From: Methylobacterium trifolii
GTDB taxonomy: Bacteria; Pseudomonadota; Alphaproteobacteria; Rhizobiales; Beijerinckiaceae
Direction of reading: 5' to 3'
DNA length: 32,124 bases
NCBI RefSeq assembly: GCF_022179685.1
Contig: NZ_BPRB01000124.1
Location: forward strand, 1 to 32,124
The notes under the pieces are model-generated. The model was not told the DNA's origin. It saw only the letters and a list, made by a program, of their open reading frames with translations, and ran no database searches. The position numbers were made by a program, and so were the translations under genes. The first letter of the stretch is position 1. Each line of letters opens with the position of its first letter. Positions 6,993 to 15,486 of the stretch are shown here, piece by piece.

Positions 6993-8137
6993 GGTCGTCC
7001 GGTTTCCTCCTCGGCCAGTGCGGCGCGCAACAACGCCACCCGCACCCGCATCCTCTCTCGCGCTTCGTCTCCGTCCGCGCCGGTCGCCAGGACCGTGCAG
7101 AGGGGCGCATCCCGCTTCACGATGGTGCCGGCGCGCGGCCGGTCCCGCACGTGGTCCGGCCAGGCGAAGGCCGGGATCGGCGCATATCCTCGGGCCGCGT
7201 AACAGATCTCGGCCGCCGCCGCATCCACCGGCACCGCACCGATTGCCGGCAACGGGCCGAGACAGGCCTCCACATGGGCGGCCAGGAGCGGGGTCTGCCG
7301 GCGGTCGAGCACGTCGAGGGTGGCGCCGGGGCGCGGGTTGACCTCGGTGAGCCACCAGCCCGCATCGCCCGCCAGGAAATCGGCGCTGGCGAGGCCGCGC
7401 AGTCCCGTCTCGGCCACGAGCCGCGCGGCCGCGTCCGTGACGGCCGCCACGATCGACTCCGGCAGGGGATGCGGTTCCCCGACGCTACGCGCCAGCGCCC
7501 CGCCGTAGCGGAACGGGCGCGTCGGCGCGGGCGCGCTCCACTGCTCGGTGACGGCCAGCACCCGGATGCCGCGGCCGTCGGCGAGGATATTCAGGGCGTG
7601 GGCCCGGCCCGGAACCCGCGCCTGGAAATAGCGGCCGGCCGGCGCCCGCCCCCGCGTCGCGGCGCGGATGTGGCTCCCGCCCGATCCGCCGATGCCCTTG
7701 AGCAGCCATGCTCTAGGGTCGGCCAGGGGCTCCACGGTGACGGCCGGGTGCGGGATGCCGAGGCGCGCGCAGAGGGCGGCCAGGCGCGACGGGTCCTTGA
7801 GGGCGGCCACCGAGGCGGGCGAGGCCCCGAGCAGCCGGTGGCGTTCGCCGATCCGTCCGATCAGGTCGGGCGCGGCCTCGAAGCCGCTGCCGAGCACGAT
7901 CCCCAGGGGATTCCCGCCGGCGAGGTCCGCCAGGTCGGACAGGTGCGCCAGCACGGTCTCACCGCCGAGCCGGCCGATGCCGAAGCGCCCCGGCAGGGTG
8001 CGGTGGGCCTCGGCGAGGGCGAGGGTGTCGTCGTCCCCGAACAGGTCGGCGACGAAGGGCCGGAAGCCGGCGCGGCGCGCCGCCTGCGCCAGGGCCCGGC
8101 CGGACTGTGCCGCGATCAGGATCGCCTCGCCGGCCAT
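6989..8137 (-). CDS. ATP-grasp protein of the dH4MPT cluster (OrfY)
   Basis: A 382-aa ATP-grasp family protein. The preATP-grasp region starts [20 protein letters not shown]; the nucleotide loop is [14 protein letters not shown] (about residues 144-157, Lys147); the metal site is [17 protein letters not shown] (about 262-278, Glu265, Asn267). The ACP-like pattern NPRPG resembles carbamoyl-phosphate/biotin carboxylase-type grasps rather than RimK, so it probably acts on a different substrate from Orf5. The orthologous position in M. extorquens holds orfY, required for dH4MPT-linked C1 metabolism; the reaction is unassigned as far as I know. Its ATG is 12 nt after the mtdB stop with no clear ribosome binding site, and its end overlaps mch by 4 nt. 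Confidence 0.86.
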   Translation of the reverse strand: MAGEAILIAAQSGRALAQAARRAGFRPFVADLFGDDDTLALAEAHRTLPGRFGIGRLGGETVLAHLSDLADLAGGNPLGIVLGSGFEAAPDLIGRIGERHRLLGASPASVAALKDPSRLAALCARLGIPHPAVTVEPLADPRAWLLKGIGGSGGSHIRAATRGRAPAGRYFQARVPGRAHALNILADGRGIRVLAVTEQWSAPAPTRPFRYGGALARSVGEPHPLPESIVAAVTDAAARLVAETGLRGLASADFLAGDAGWWLTEVNPRPGATLDVLDRRQTPLLAAHVEACLGPLPAIGAVPVDAAAAEICYAARGYAPIPAFAWPDHVRDRPRAGTIVKRDAPLCTVLATGADGDEARERMRVRVALLRAALAEEETGRP

Positions 8138-8149
8138 GACGGCAGACGG

Positions 8150-9043
8150 CTAGCCGGCGATCTCCACGGCGAGCGTGTAGGCATCGCGAAAATCGATGCA
8201 GAGGGGCGCCTCGGCCTCCAGCATGCGGCGGAACAGCCGGCTCTGGGTCTGGTACTTCACGTTGCCGACAGCGAGCGCCCCGATGCCGATGCCCTTGCCC
8301 ACCGGCAGCGCCACGTCGACGGCGTTCACGTCGATGCCCGCGATGCCGGCCGGCGGCACGGCGTTCACGTCCGAGGCCACCAGGAGGTTGGGGGCGGATT
8401 CGAGGTCCTCGGCCGAGAGGATCGGGATGCCGGCGGGGCCGGCCGAGAGGATCACGTCCGCGTGCCGGATCGCGGCGCGGCGGTCGGCTGGGGTGGTGCC
8501 GTCCACGGCGCCGACCTCGATGCCGAAGCGCCACTTCATGGTGAAGGCGATCTTCGAGACGCGCTCCTCGCCGTCGTGGCCGACCAGCACGGTCTTGGCC
8601 CCTTCGAGCGCCCCGATCACGGCGGCGACGTAGGCGACGACGCCCGCGCCCCCGAAGATCACGATGCGCTTGCCCTTGAGGTCCGTACCGAACTTCTCGC
8701 GCAGGGCCCGGGCGACCTGCGCGACCATGGCCGCGCCCGTGGTGAAGGAGCCGGCCGGGTCGGCGAAGATGTGGTTGGAAAAGGGGGGCACGAAGGCCTT
8801 CTTGGCCCGGTCCACCATGTCGAGGGCGTCCTCGGCGTTCTTGCCGCCGATGAACAGGCCGGTGCGCACCCCGTCGCCGGGGGCGCGGGAGAAGATCGAA
8901 TCCTGGGTCAGGGAGACCACGTCTGGCAGGGTCACGTCGGTATAGGTGACGAGGGTCTCGAAGCCGGCATCCACCGCCATGTTCACGTCGAAGGGGCTCA
9001 TGTGCTTGAGCGGCGTGAGCATGTGCAGGATCGAGCGGGCCAT
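8150..9043 (-). CDS. mtdB: NAD(P)-dependent methylene-dH4MPT dehydrogenase
   Basis: Oxidises methylene-dH4MPT to methenyl-dH4MPT with NAD+ or NADP+. The product is 297 aa and closely follows M. extorquens MtdB: MARSILHMLTPLKHMSPFDV, TDVTLPDVVSLTQDSIFSRA, a Rossmann motif KRIVIFGGAGVVAYVAAVIG (about residues 135-155) and ASDVNAVPPAGIAGIDVNAV. AAGGAG precedes the ATG at 9043 at good spacing; an upstream ATG at 9061 would add six residues (MPRRPT) and is disfavoured. It lies 65 nt after the beta-RFAP synthase gene and 12 nt before orfY, so it is part of the same transcription unit. Confidence 0.97.
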   Translation of the reverse strand: MARSILHMLTPLKHMSPFDVNMAVDAGFETLVTYTDVTLPDVVSLTQDSIFSRAPGDGVRTGLFIGGKNAEDALDMVDRAKKAFVPPFSNHIFADPAGSFTTGAAMVAQVARALREKFGTDLKGKRIVIFGGAGVVAYVAAVIGALEGAKTVLVGHDGEERVSKIAFTMKWRFGIEVGAVDGTTPADRRAAIRHADVILSAGPAGIPILSAEDLESAPNLLVASDVNAVPPAGIAGIDVNAVDVALPVGKGIGIGALAVGNVKYQTQSRLFRRMLEAEAPLCIDFRDAYTLAVEIAG

Positions 9044-9108
9044 CGTCGGTCTCCTTGGCATCGTGTCCGGGTGGATTGCCGTTCAGAAGACGGCCTCGGG
9101 CGGTCCGG

Positions 9109-10095
9109 TCAAGCCCGATCCGGCAGGGCCGTCACCGACGCGCCGGCGTTGCGCCCGCGGGCGACGAGGAAGCGCAAGGGGCCCGGCCGGTCGAGGCCGG
9201 CGACGAGCGCCCGTGCCTCGGCCTCGGAGGCGACCAGCGCGAAGCCGGTCGGCCCCCAGGAACTCTGGCCGTAGCCGGAGACGCCCTGCGCCGCGACCGC
9301 CGCCAGGGCCTCGGCCACGGCGGGGCTGGCGAACCGCCCGCCCTGGTGGGGGGCGAAATGGTCGCCGATCAGCCGCTGGATCGCGGTGATGCCCGCGCCG
9401 AAGGGGTCCGGCTCGGCGAGCACGGCTGCCGGCATCACCTGCATCAGCACGAGGCGGCAGATCTCGGCGGCCTGCGCTTCCGGAAACCGCGGCAGCTCGC
9501 GGAAGGCTTCCACCTCCCGGCTGCCGTGCACGCCCGTGAGGCTGTCGTCGAGGATCAGGACGACGCGCCACGCCTCCGGATAGGGGATGCGGGCGATCAC
9601 CGGGGGTGGCGCGCCGCCCGCGTCCCGGCCGCCGTCCACGATCAGGCCGCCCTCGGTAAAGGCCGAGAGCCCGACACCCGAGCGGTTGCCGCGGTCGAGG
9701 GCGTTCGAGAACGATTCCGCCGAGAACGGCAATCCGTTGAGCCGGGCGAGCGCGGCCGCCACGCTGAGCGCCAGCTGCGTGCCCGAGCCGAAGCCGGCAT
9801 GGGCCGGGATCGCCTCCTCGACGCGGATGGCCACGGCATCGGACACGCCGAGGTGTGCGGCTGCCGCGCCGACATAGGCCCGCACCCGCTCGGCCTCGGG
9901 GCCTTCGACGGCCAGCCTGTCGGCGACCCGCGCGGCGAGCCGCACGGCGGGGGCGTCGATCGCCAGCCCGATGCTGCCGAAGCGCCGGCCGAGGCCGCCA
10001 TGCAGGTCGAGGAAGCCGAAATGCAGCCGGGCCGGGGCCTCCACCTCCACGGCGGAGACCGGGGCGTCCGCATTCCGGTCCGGGGCCTCAGGCAA
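9109..10095 (-). CDS. mptG: Beta-ribofuranosylaminobenzene 5'-phosphate synthase (Orf4/MptG)
   Basis: Catalyses condensation of 4-hydroxybenzoate (or p-aminobenzoate) with PRPP, the first committed step of methanopterin biosynthesis. Belongs to the GHMP kinase-like superfamily: EAPARLHFGFLDLHGGLGRR (about residues 19-38) near the N-terminus and the glycine-rich loop AHAGFGSGTQLALSVAAAL (about 98-115); GYGQSSWGPTGFALV lies near the C-terminus. The start is uncertain: I chose the TTG at 10095, which has GAAGGGG about 7 nt upstream and gives 328 aa. GTG codons a few residues downstream are possible. An ATG at 10224 would add a low-quality arginine-rich stretch. It is first in the minus-strand C1 set and divergent from fhcB. 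Confidence 0.93.
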   Translation of the reverse strand: MPEAPDRNADAPVSAVEVEAPARLHFGFLDLHGGLGRRFGSIGLAIDAPAVRLAARVADRLAVEGPEAERVRAYVGAAAAHLGVSDAVAIRVEEAIPAHAGFGSGTQLALSVAAALARLNGLPFSAESFSNALDRGNRSGVGLSAFTEGGLIVDGGRDAGGAPPPVIARIPYPEAWRVVLILDDSLTGVHGSREVEAFRELPRFPEAQAAEICRLVLMQVMPAAVLAEPDPFGAGITAIQRLIGDHFAPHQGGRFASPAVAEALAAVAAQGVSGYGQSSWGPTGFALVASEAEARALVAGLDRPGPLRFLVARGRNAGASVTALPDRA

Positions 10096-10574
10096 GATCG
10101 ATCCCCTTCGCCCTCGAAAAACAGTCGGGCCCGCGTCCTCGGCCCTCGGGCGCCGGCTTCTCACACGGGAGGCCGGACGACGCAATTCGTGACGGGGCCA
10201 TCGCTTGAAAGCGATGGCCCGCATTCTCCTCGGCCTCGATCGCCGGCGCCCGCCTTCGCGGGCTCAGGCTCTCCCTCCGCTCTGAGTCTTCCGCGACGCT
10301 CGTCCCGAAAAACCCGCTCCGCGGGGGGGGCTTCGCGCCTTGGCGTCGCCGAAGCGACTTCGAGCGATTGCCCTGCAATTCTCAAGGCGACACTTGCCTG
10401 CCGCCGTAGACCGATGCAAACGTCACGTCAGCAACAGGCGGCCCGAATGCCGCCCGCCCGGCCGACGCGGCCGTGCGGGGATGCCATTCCGGTTCGAGGC
10501 GGGCAGCGTGCCCCGCTCCGACCGGTCTCCGGCGACCGCCAGCGGCCTCTCAAGAAACGGCTCTGCGAGGGAGA
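10096..10574. other. Divergent control region between mptG and fhcBADC
   Basis: A 479-nt region with no convincing gene. It must hold the promoters of both the minus-strand dH4MPT genes and fhc. I could not pick a clear -35/-10 pair for either. It contains the 11-bp hairpin at 10195-10220 and several small GC-rich dyads (for example CCCGC...GCGGG at about 10250 and about 10310). Open frames across it are arginine/proline-rich and look spurious. Confidence 0.6.
10195..10220. repeat. Perfect 11-bp hairpin in the mptG-fhcB divergent region
   Basis: GGGCCATCGCT-TGAA-AGCGATGGCCC: 11 perfect base pairs with a 4-nt loop. It has no adjoining U-tract on either side, and it could be a protein-binding palindrome, a mobile REP-type repeat or a transcript 5' structure. 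It sits about 100 nt from the mptG start and 355 nt from fhcB. Confidence 0.6.
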
Positions 10575-11636
10575 ATGGCAGCCTGGATCAAGGGTGGCGC
10601 GACGGATGCGGACGGCGCCATCGCGGCTGCCGCCACGCTCCTGTCGGCCGCGCACGCACCGGTCGTGGCCGGGCTCTGCGCCGACGTGGCGGCCGTCAGG
10701 GCGGCCTATCGCCTCGCGGGCAGTATCGGCGCCTCCGTCGACACGGCGGGTGCCGAGGGCACCTATGCGGACCTCGGCTCCCTCAGCCGGGTCGGCGCCA
10801 TGACGGCGACCCCCGCCGAGGCGGTCGGCCGGGCCGACGTGGTCCTGGCGGTCGGCGCCCGGCCCTGGGGCGCCCCGCTCCTGAAGCGGCTTTCCGAGAC
10901 CAAGCCGACGCGCGGGCGCGCGGCGGGTGCCGCGCGCAGCCTCCTGGCCCTCGGCGGACCCTCCGGAACTGGCGCCGCCCTCGCCTGCCCCGCGGAGGCA
11001 GGGCTCCCCGCGGCGCTCGCCCATCTCAGGGCCTATCAGCGCGGGCACCTCGCCGGCGACGGGCCGGTCGCCGACCTCGCCACGCGCCTTGCCGCCGCGC
11101 AGTACGGCGTCGTCCTCTACGATCCGGCCGAACTCGGCGAGGCCGGCGTCGAGATGCTGACCGGCCTCGTCATGGGCCTCAACGAGACCACACGCTGCTT
11201 CGCCCTGGCGCTCGCCGGCCCGGACCAGGACCGGGCCGTGGTGCAGGTCGCGGCCTGGACCACCGGCCAGCCGCCCCGCGTCGGCTTCGGCCGGCACGTG
11301 CCCGAGCACGACCCGTGGCGCTTCGATGCCGCGCGGCAGGCCGCCGCCGGCGAGGTGGATGCCGTCCTCTGGCTCGCCGCCCTGCCCGCGCCCCGCCCCG
11401 GCTGGCTCTCCACCCTGCCGGCCATCGCCCTCGTCGGCGCCGGCAGCGCCGGTGCGGAGGCGGCCGAGATCGTCATCGAGGTCGGCGTGCCGGGCGAGAG
11501 CCTGGGCGGCGTGCTCTGGAACGAGGGCCGCGCGGCGCTCACCTATCGCGCGGCCACGGGGCCGACCGACCTCCCCTCCGCGGCCGACGTGCTCGCCCGC
11601 ATCACCCACGCCATCGCCACCGGGAAGGACGCCTGA
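10575..11636 (+). CDS. fhcB: Formyltransferase/hydrolase complex subunit B
   Basis: Subunit of the Fhc complex that converts formyl-dH4MPT to formate through methylofuran. FhcB is related to the molybdopterin-binding subunit (FmdB/FwdB) of archaeal formylmethanofuran dehydrogenase, but the bacterial form is known to lack the metal cofactor and redox chemistry. This 353-aa protein shows no Cys-based Fe-S or molybdenum ligand motif, consistent with that. Recognisable stretches include AAWIKGGATDADGAIAAAAT, DTAGAEGTYADLGSLSRVGA and GPDQDRAVVQVAAWTTGQPP. The start follows GCGAGGGAGA, a reasonable ribosome binding site. The stop overlaps the fhcA start (TGATG). First gene of fhcBADC. Confidence 0.95.
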   Translation: MAAWIKGGATDADGAIAAAATLLSAAHAPVVAGLCADVAAVRAAYRLAGSIGASVDTAGAEGTYADLGSLSRVGAMTATPAEAVGRADVVLAVGARPWGAPLLKRLSETKPTRGRAAGAARSLLALGGPSGTGAALACPAEAGLPAALAHLRAYQRGHLAGDGPVADLATRLAAAQYGVVLYDPAELGEAGVEMLTGLVMGLNETTRCFALALAGPDQDRAVVQVAAWTTGQPPRVGFGRHVPEHDPWRFDAARQAAAGEVDAVLWLAALPAPRPGWLSTLPAIALVGAGSAGAEAAEIVIEVGVPGESLGGVLWNEGRAALTYRAATGPTDLPSAADVLARITHAIATGKDA

Positions 11637-13279
11637 TGCTGACCGTGATCCGGGGCGGCCGGGTCGTCGATCCGACAGCCGGCCGCGATGCCGTCGGCGA
11701 TGTCTGGATCGAGGACGGCCACGTCGTAAGTCCTTCCGCGCGCACGCCCGACCGCAGCGTCGACGCCACGGGCTGCGTGGTAATGGCCGGCGGCGTCGAG
11801 GTGCACTCGCACATCGCCGGCGGCAACGTCGTCACCTCGCGCCTGCTGCTGCCCGACCTCTACGTCAGCGAGGCGGCCCCCGAGGGGCACCCCTTCGCCC
11901 ATGCAGGCGGCGCGGCGGCCTGGATCGGCGCCACCTACGCGCGGATGGGCTACACCACCGCAGTCGAGCCGGCGATGCCGCCGGCCAACGCGCTCGCCAC
12001 CCAGCTCGAACTCGCGGACATCCCGTTGCTGGACCGCGGCGCGCTCGCGGTGATGGGCAACGACGACCAGCTGCTCCAGATCCTGCGCGACGGCGAGGGC
12101 AAGGCTGCCGTGCGCGACCTCGTGGCGCTCAACGTCGCCACCACGCGGGCGCTCGGCGTCAAGTGCATCAACGCGGGTGGCGCCTCGGCCTTCAAGGACG
12201 GGGCCCTGCGCCTGTCGCTGGACGACGAGATCCCGGTCTACGGCCTGTCCACGCGCAAGATCATGGGATCGCTGCTGGACGCGGTCGAGGAGATCGGCGT
12301 ACCGCACCCGCTGCACGTCCACTGCAACAACCTCGGCCTGCCGGGCGCGGACGATTCCTTCGTCGCGACGCTCGACGCGGCGGAGGGCCGGCGCATCCAC
12401 TTCGCCCACGCGCAGTTCTACGCCTACGGCGCGGCCGACCCCGACAACCCGGCCACCGGCGGCTTCCGCTCGGCGGCCCGGCGGATCGTGGACGCCATGC
12501 ATGCCAACCCGAACGCGACGCTCGACATCGGGCAAGTGGTGTTCGGCCAGACCGTGACCGTGTCGCTGGACATCCTGCGCCAGTTCGGCGGCCGCAAGGG
12601 CGCCAAGCCGAAGAAGTGGGTGCTGAACGCGGGCGACGCGGAGGGCGGCGGCGTGGTGCCGTTCCTCTACCGGCCCCGCGGCCCGACCAGCTCCCTGCAA
12701 TGGGCGATCGGCCTGGAGATCATGCTGCTGTCGGGCGACCTCGAACGCACCATCCTCACCACCGACCACCCGAACGGCGGCCCGTTCACGGCCTATCCGC
12801 GCATCATCCACCTGCTGATGGACAAGGAGGAGCGCGACCGCGAGATCGCCACCCTCCCCAAGATCGTCGGCGAGCGCTCGACGCTCCCCGAGATCGAGCG
12901 CGAGCTGAGCTTCTCCGAGATCGCGCAGCTCACTCGCTCTGGCCCGGCCCGGCTCCTGGGACTGTCCGACCGCGGCCACCTGCGAGAGGGCGCGCGCGCC
13001 GACGTGGCGGTCTACCGCGAGGATGCCGACCGCACCGCGATGTTCACGGCGGCCCGGCTCGTGCTGAAGGACGGCCGCGTCGTCGTCGAGGACGGCGAGG
13101 TGGTCGATTGGCGCGCCGGGCAGACCCTGTCGCTCTCCGTCGAGTCCGACAAGGCGATGGAGCGGCGCAGCGAAGCCTATCTCCAGGACCGCTTCGGCCA
13201 GAGCCTCGACAGCTTCACGGTGCCCGACGCCGCCTTCGGCGAGGCCGGCGTGTTCGAGGACGTGGCATGCCGGGCTTGA
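11636..13279 (+). CDS. fhcA: Formyltransferase/hydrolase complex subunit A (amidohydrolase)
   Basis: The hydrolytic subunit that releases formate from formyl-methylofuran. A 547-aa amidohydrolase-superfamily protein homologous to FmdA/FwdA. Metal-site motifs in order: VHSHIAGG (His-x-His, about residues 57-64), LGVKCINAGG with the lysine that is carboxylated in archaeal relatives (about 168-177), LHVHCNNLGLPG (about 223-234) and the TTDHPNGGPF segment (about 378-387) with the catalytic-type Asp. Whether the lysine is carboxylated here is inferred from the family. Its start overlaps the fhcB stop by one base, with GGGAAGGA just upstream. The next gene, fhcD, follows after 19 nt. Confidence 0.97.
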   Translation: MLTVIRGGRVVDPTAGRDAVGDVWIEDGHVVSPSARTPDRSVDATGCVVMAGGVEVHSHIAGGNVVTSRLLLPDLYVSEAAPEGHPFAHAGGAAAWIGATYARMGYTTAVEPAMPPANALATQLELADIPLLDRGALAVMGNDDQLLQILRDGEGKAAVRDLVALNVATTRALGVKCINAGGASAFKDGALRLSLDDEIPVYGLSTRKIMGSLLDAVEEIGVPHPLHVHCNNLGLPGADDSFVATLDAAEGRRIHFAHAQFYAYGAADPDNPATGGFRSAARRIVDAMHANPNATLDIGQVVFGQTVTVSLDILRQFGGRKGAKPKKWVLNAGDAEGGGVVPFLYRPRGPTSSLQWAIGLEIMLLSGDLERTILTTDHPNGGPFTAYPRIIHLLMDKEERDREIATLPKIVGERSTLPEIERELSFSEIAQLTRSGPARLLGLSDRGHLREGARADVAVYREDADRTAMFTAARLVLKDGRVVVEDGEVVDWRAGQTLSLSVESDKAMERRSEAYLQDRFGQSLDSFTVPDAAFGEAGVFEDVACRA

Positions 13280-13298
13280 GTGGGGAACGGTAACGGAC

Positions 13299-14237
13299 AT
13301 GGCTGACCTCATCCTCAACGGCATCAAGGTCGAGGACACCTTCGCCGAAGCCTTCGACGTGGCCGGCACCTCCGTGATCGTCACCAACGACACGGCCAAG
13401 TGGGCGATGATCGCCGCGGTGACGATGACGGGCTTCGCCACCTCGGTGATCGGCTGCGGCGCCGAGGCCGGGATCGACGCGGAGCTGTCGCCGGAGGAGA
13501 CCCCGGACGGGCGCCCCGGCGTGCGCATCCTGCTGTTCGGTTTCGAGCCGAACGGGCTGAAGGAGCAGCTCCTCAAGCGGGTGGGGCAGTGCATCCTCAC
13601 CTGCCCCGGCACGGCGTGCTTTGCCGGTGTCGAGGGTCCCACCAAGATCAAGCTCGGGGGCGCGATCCGCTATTTCGGCGACGGGTTCGCCATCGCCAAG
13701 CGCCTGCCCGACGCCGCCGGCAAGATGCGCCGCTACTGGCGCATCCCGGTCATGGACGGCGAGTTCCTGTGCGAGGATTCGGTGCGGGCGGTGGACGGGG
13801 CGGTGGGCGGCGGCAACCTGCTGTTCCTGGGCCGCCGGCACGCCGACACGCTCATCGTCGCCGAGATCGCGGTGGAGGCCGCCAAGGCGATCCCGGGCGC
13901 GATCCTGCCCTTCCCCGGCGGCATCGTGCGATCGGGCTCCAAGGTCGGCGGACGTACCAAGGGCATGATGGCCTCGACCAACGACGCCTATTGCCCGACC
14001 CTGAAAGGTCGGGCCGGCTCCGCCCTGCCGCCCGAATGCGGCGTGGTGCTGGAGATCGTCATCGACGCGTTGACCTCCCAGGGCGTCTCCGATTCGATGC
14101 GGGCTGCCCTGCACGCGGCCACCGAGATCGGGGCGCAACACGGCCTGATCGCGGTCACGGCCGGCAATTACGGCGGCAACCTCGGCCGCCACCATTACCA
14201 TCTGCGCGACCTGATCGCGAAGGAGGCGAGCGTTTGA
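13299..14237 (+). CDS. fhcD: Formylmethanofuran:H4MPT formyltransferase (FhcD/Ftr)
   Basis: Transfers the formyl group from formyl-dH4MPT to methylofuran inside the Fhc complex. The 312-aa length matches the Ftr family. Typical stretches are LILNGIKVEDTFAEAFDVAG, VTMTGFATSVIGCGAEAGID, RVGQCILTCPGTACFAGVEG, PFPGGIVRSGSKVGGRTKGM and TAGNYGGNLGRHHYHLRDL. Start ATG at 13299, preceded by GGGGAACGG. The stop overlaps the TTG start of fhcC by 4 nt (TTGA), so the two are translationally coupled. Confidence 0.97.
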   Translation: MADLILNGIKVEDTFAEAFDVAGTSVIVTNDTAKWAMIAAVTMTGFATSVIGCGAEAGIDAELSPEETPDGRPGVRILLFGFEPNGLKEQLLKRVGQCILTCPGTACFAGVEGPTKIKLGGAIRYFGDGFAIAKRLPDAAGKMRRYWRIPVMDGEFLCEDSVRAVDGAVGGGNLLFLGRRHADTLIVAEIAVEAAKAIPGAILPFPGGIVRSGSKVGGRTKGMMASTNDAYCPTLKGRAGSALPPECGVVLEIVIDALTSQGVSDSMRAALHAATEIGAQHGLIAVTAGNYGGNLGRHHYHLRDLIAKEASV

Positions 14238-15028
14238 GCGTCCTGACCCTGCGACAGGCGCCGCCCGAGCGCCTGGACTTCTTGAATATCAACCCCTTGG
14301 CCCTGGGCCGTCTATCGCAAGGGGAAGCCGAGCGCCTGCCCGTCGGCACGACACGCCGCGGGTTGAGGCTCGGCGACTGCTTCTCCGTCAGCCTCGACGG
14401 CGCGGACACGCTGGTGGTCGAGGGCGGGCACGAGCGCCTGGACCGGGTCGGCGCGGCCCTGGCGGACGGCACGTTGCGCGTCGTCGGCGACGTGGGACAG
14501 CGGCTCGGCGAGGGCATGACCGGCGGCGTGCTCTCCGTGAGCGGCCATGCCGGGCCCTTCGCCGCCACCGGCGCCACCGGCGGCACCATCACCATCGCGG
14601 GCGATGCCGGGGATCACGCCGGCGGCGCGGTCTACGCGGCCAAGGCCGGCCTCGACGGCGCGACGCTGATCGTCAGGGGCCGCGCCGGGCGCCACCTCGG
14701 CGACCGCATGCGGCGCGGGCTGATCCTGGCGGGAGACGCCGGGGACATGGCCGGCTCGCGCATGATCGCGGGCACCATCGCCGCGCGCTCGGTCGGCGAC
14801 CATCCGGGCTACGGCATGCGCCGCGGCACCCTCGTCGTCGGCGGCCACGGGGCGATGAGCCCGACCTTCGTGGAGACCGGCACGCACGACCTCGTGTTCT
14901 TGCGACTGCTCGCGCGCGCCCTGAAGCGCCTCAGCCCGGAGCACGCCGAGCTGATCGACCGCCCCCTGCGGCGCTACTCGGGCGACCTCGCGACCATCGG
15001 CAAGGGCGAGATCTGGGCTTCGGCCTGA
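14234..15028 (+). CDS. fhcC: Formyltransferase/hydrolase complex subunit C
   Basis: Structural subunit related to FmdC/FwdC and to the glutamate synthase C-terminal domain, folding as a right-handed beta-helix. The 264-aa sequence shows successive glycine repeats of the G-x-x-G-x-x-x-G type between about residues 90 and 210 (GDVGQRLGEGMTGG, GDAGDHAGG, GRAGRHLGDRMRRG, GDAGDMAGSRM). The N-terminus SVLTLRQAPPERLDF matches known FhcC when the TTG at 14234 is used; AAGGAGG lies upstream within fhcD. Last gene of fhcBADC; no hairpin terminator is evident in the 40 nt before the next gene. Confidence 0.95.
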   Translation: MSVLTLRQAPPERLDFLNINPLALGRLSQGEAERLPVGTTRRGLRLGDCFSVSLDGADTLVVEGGHERLDRVGAALADGTLRVVGDVGQRLGEGMTGGVLSVSGHAGPFAATGATGGTITIAGDAGDHAGGAVYAAKAGLDGATLIVRGRAGRHLGDRMRRGLILAGDAGDMAGSRMIAGTIAARSVGDHPGYGMRRGTLVVGGHGAMSPTFVETGTHDLVFLRLLARALKRLSPEHAELIDRPLRRYSGDLATIGKGEIWASA

Positions 15029-15068
15029 GGCCCCTGGCCGCCCTCGTCGGCCGCCTCATATAGCGTCG

Positions 15069-15275
15069 ATGCTGATCCTGCTCTCCATCTGCCTCCTTGC
15101 GCAGCCCGACCGGTGCCGCGAGGACCGGATCGAACTCTCCTACGAATCGACCAGCCCCACGGTCTGCCTGCGCCGGTCGCAGACCGCCCTGGCCGACTGG
15201 CAGGCCGCGCATCCGGAATGGCACGTGACGCGCTGGCGCTGCGCCCTGCGCGGGAGCCTGCCGAAGGACCTGTGA
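15069..15275 (+). CDS. Small conserved-type protein with N-terminal hydrophobic segment, 68 aa
   Basis: The function is not recognised. It begins with a short hydrophobic stretch (LILLSICLLA, residues 2-11) and has four cysteines (Cys8, Cys16, Cys33, Cys58) and a C-terminal tryptophan-rich part (ADWQAAHPEWHVTRWRC). I recall similar short proteins in rhizobia and methylobacteria, with the same pattern of a CREDRI-like motif, a C-x-RSQ motif and an HPxWxVxRWRC end, so it is probably a real exported or membrane-anchored small protein. No ribosome binding site is evident. It starts 40 nt after fhcC and may be co-transcribed with it. Confidence 0.65.
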   Translation: MLILLSICLLAQPDRCREDRIELSYESTSPTVCLRRSQTALADWQAAHPEWHVTRWRCALRGSLPKDL

Positions 15276-15381
15276 GACCGACGGTCGAAACCGTCGATCC
15301 GTCGGCGAGCGCGACTGCGCGACGCCGCCCATGCGACGGACCGCCCTCGAGGCCTCGGCATCGAGGGCCGCCGGCACGATC

Positions 15382-15421
15382 CGCCCCTCGTCCGCCCCTC
15401 GTCTGCCCCTCGTCTGCCCCT
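15382..15421 (+). repeat. Tandem 11-bp repeats upstream of mxbD
   Basis: Three full copies and a partial fourth copy of (C/T)GCCCCTCGTC, beginning at 15382, 15393, 15404 and 15415. The period of 11 bp is close to one helical turn. It lies about 70-105 nt before the chosen mxbD start. Confidence 0.7.
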
Positions 15422-15486
15422 TGGCCGCGGGCTCGGCGGATGACATGGTCGCGAGCCCTCCGCCTCGGGCGGTCCGGATGGGGACG

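Noticed and set aside
7151..9274. Very long open frame on the plus strand opposite mtdB and orfY
   Set aside because: Composition is Gly/Arg/His/Asp-rich as expected for the antisense of GC-rich genes, and clear MtdB and ATP-grasp proteins are encoded on the other strand.
10088..10385. Minus-strand open frames in the mptG-fhcB gap
   Set aside because: Arg/Pro/Ser-rich, no ribosome binding site, crossing a perfect palindrome; no resemblance to known proteins.
10575..11636. A molybdenum or tungsten formylmethanofuran dehydrogenase subunit
   Set aside because: The protein is homologous to FmdB but no Fe-S or metal-ligand motif is visible, and the gene order fhcBADC with bacterial C1 genes marks the non-redox formyltransferase/hydrolase complex.
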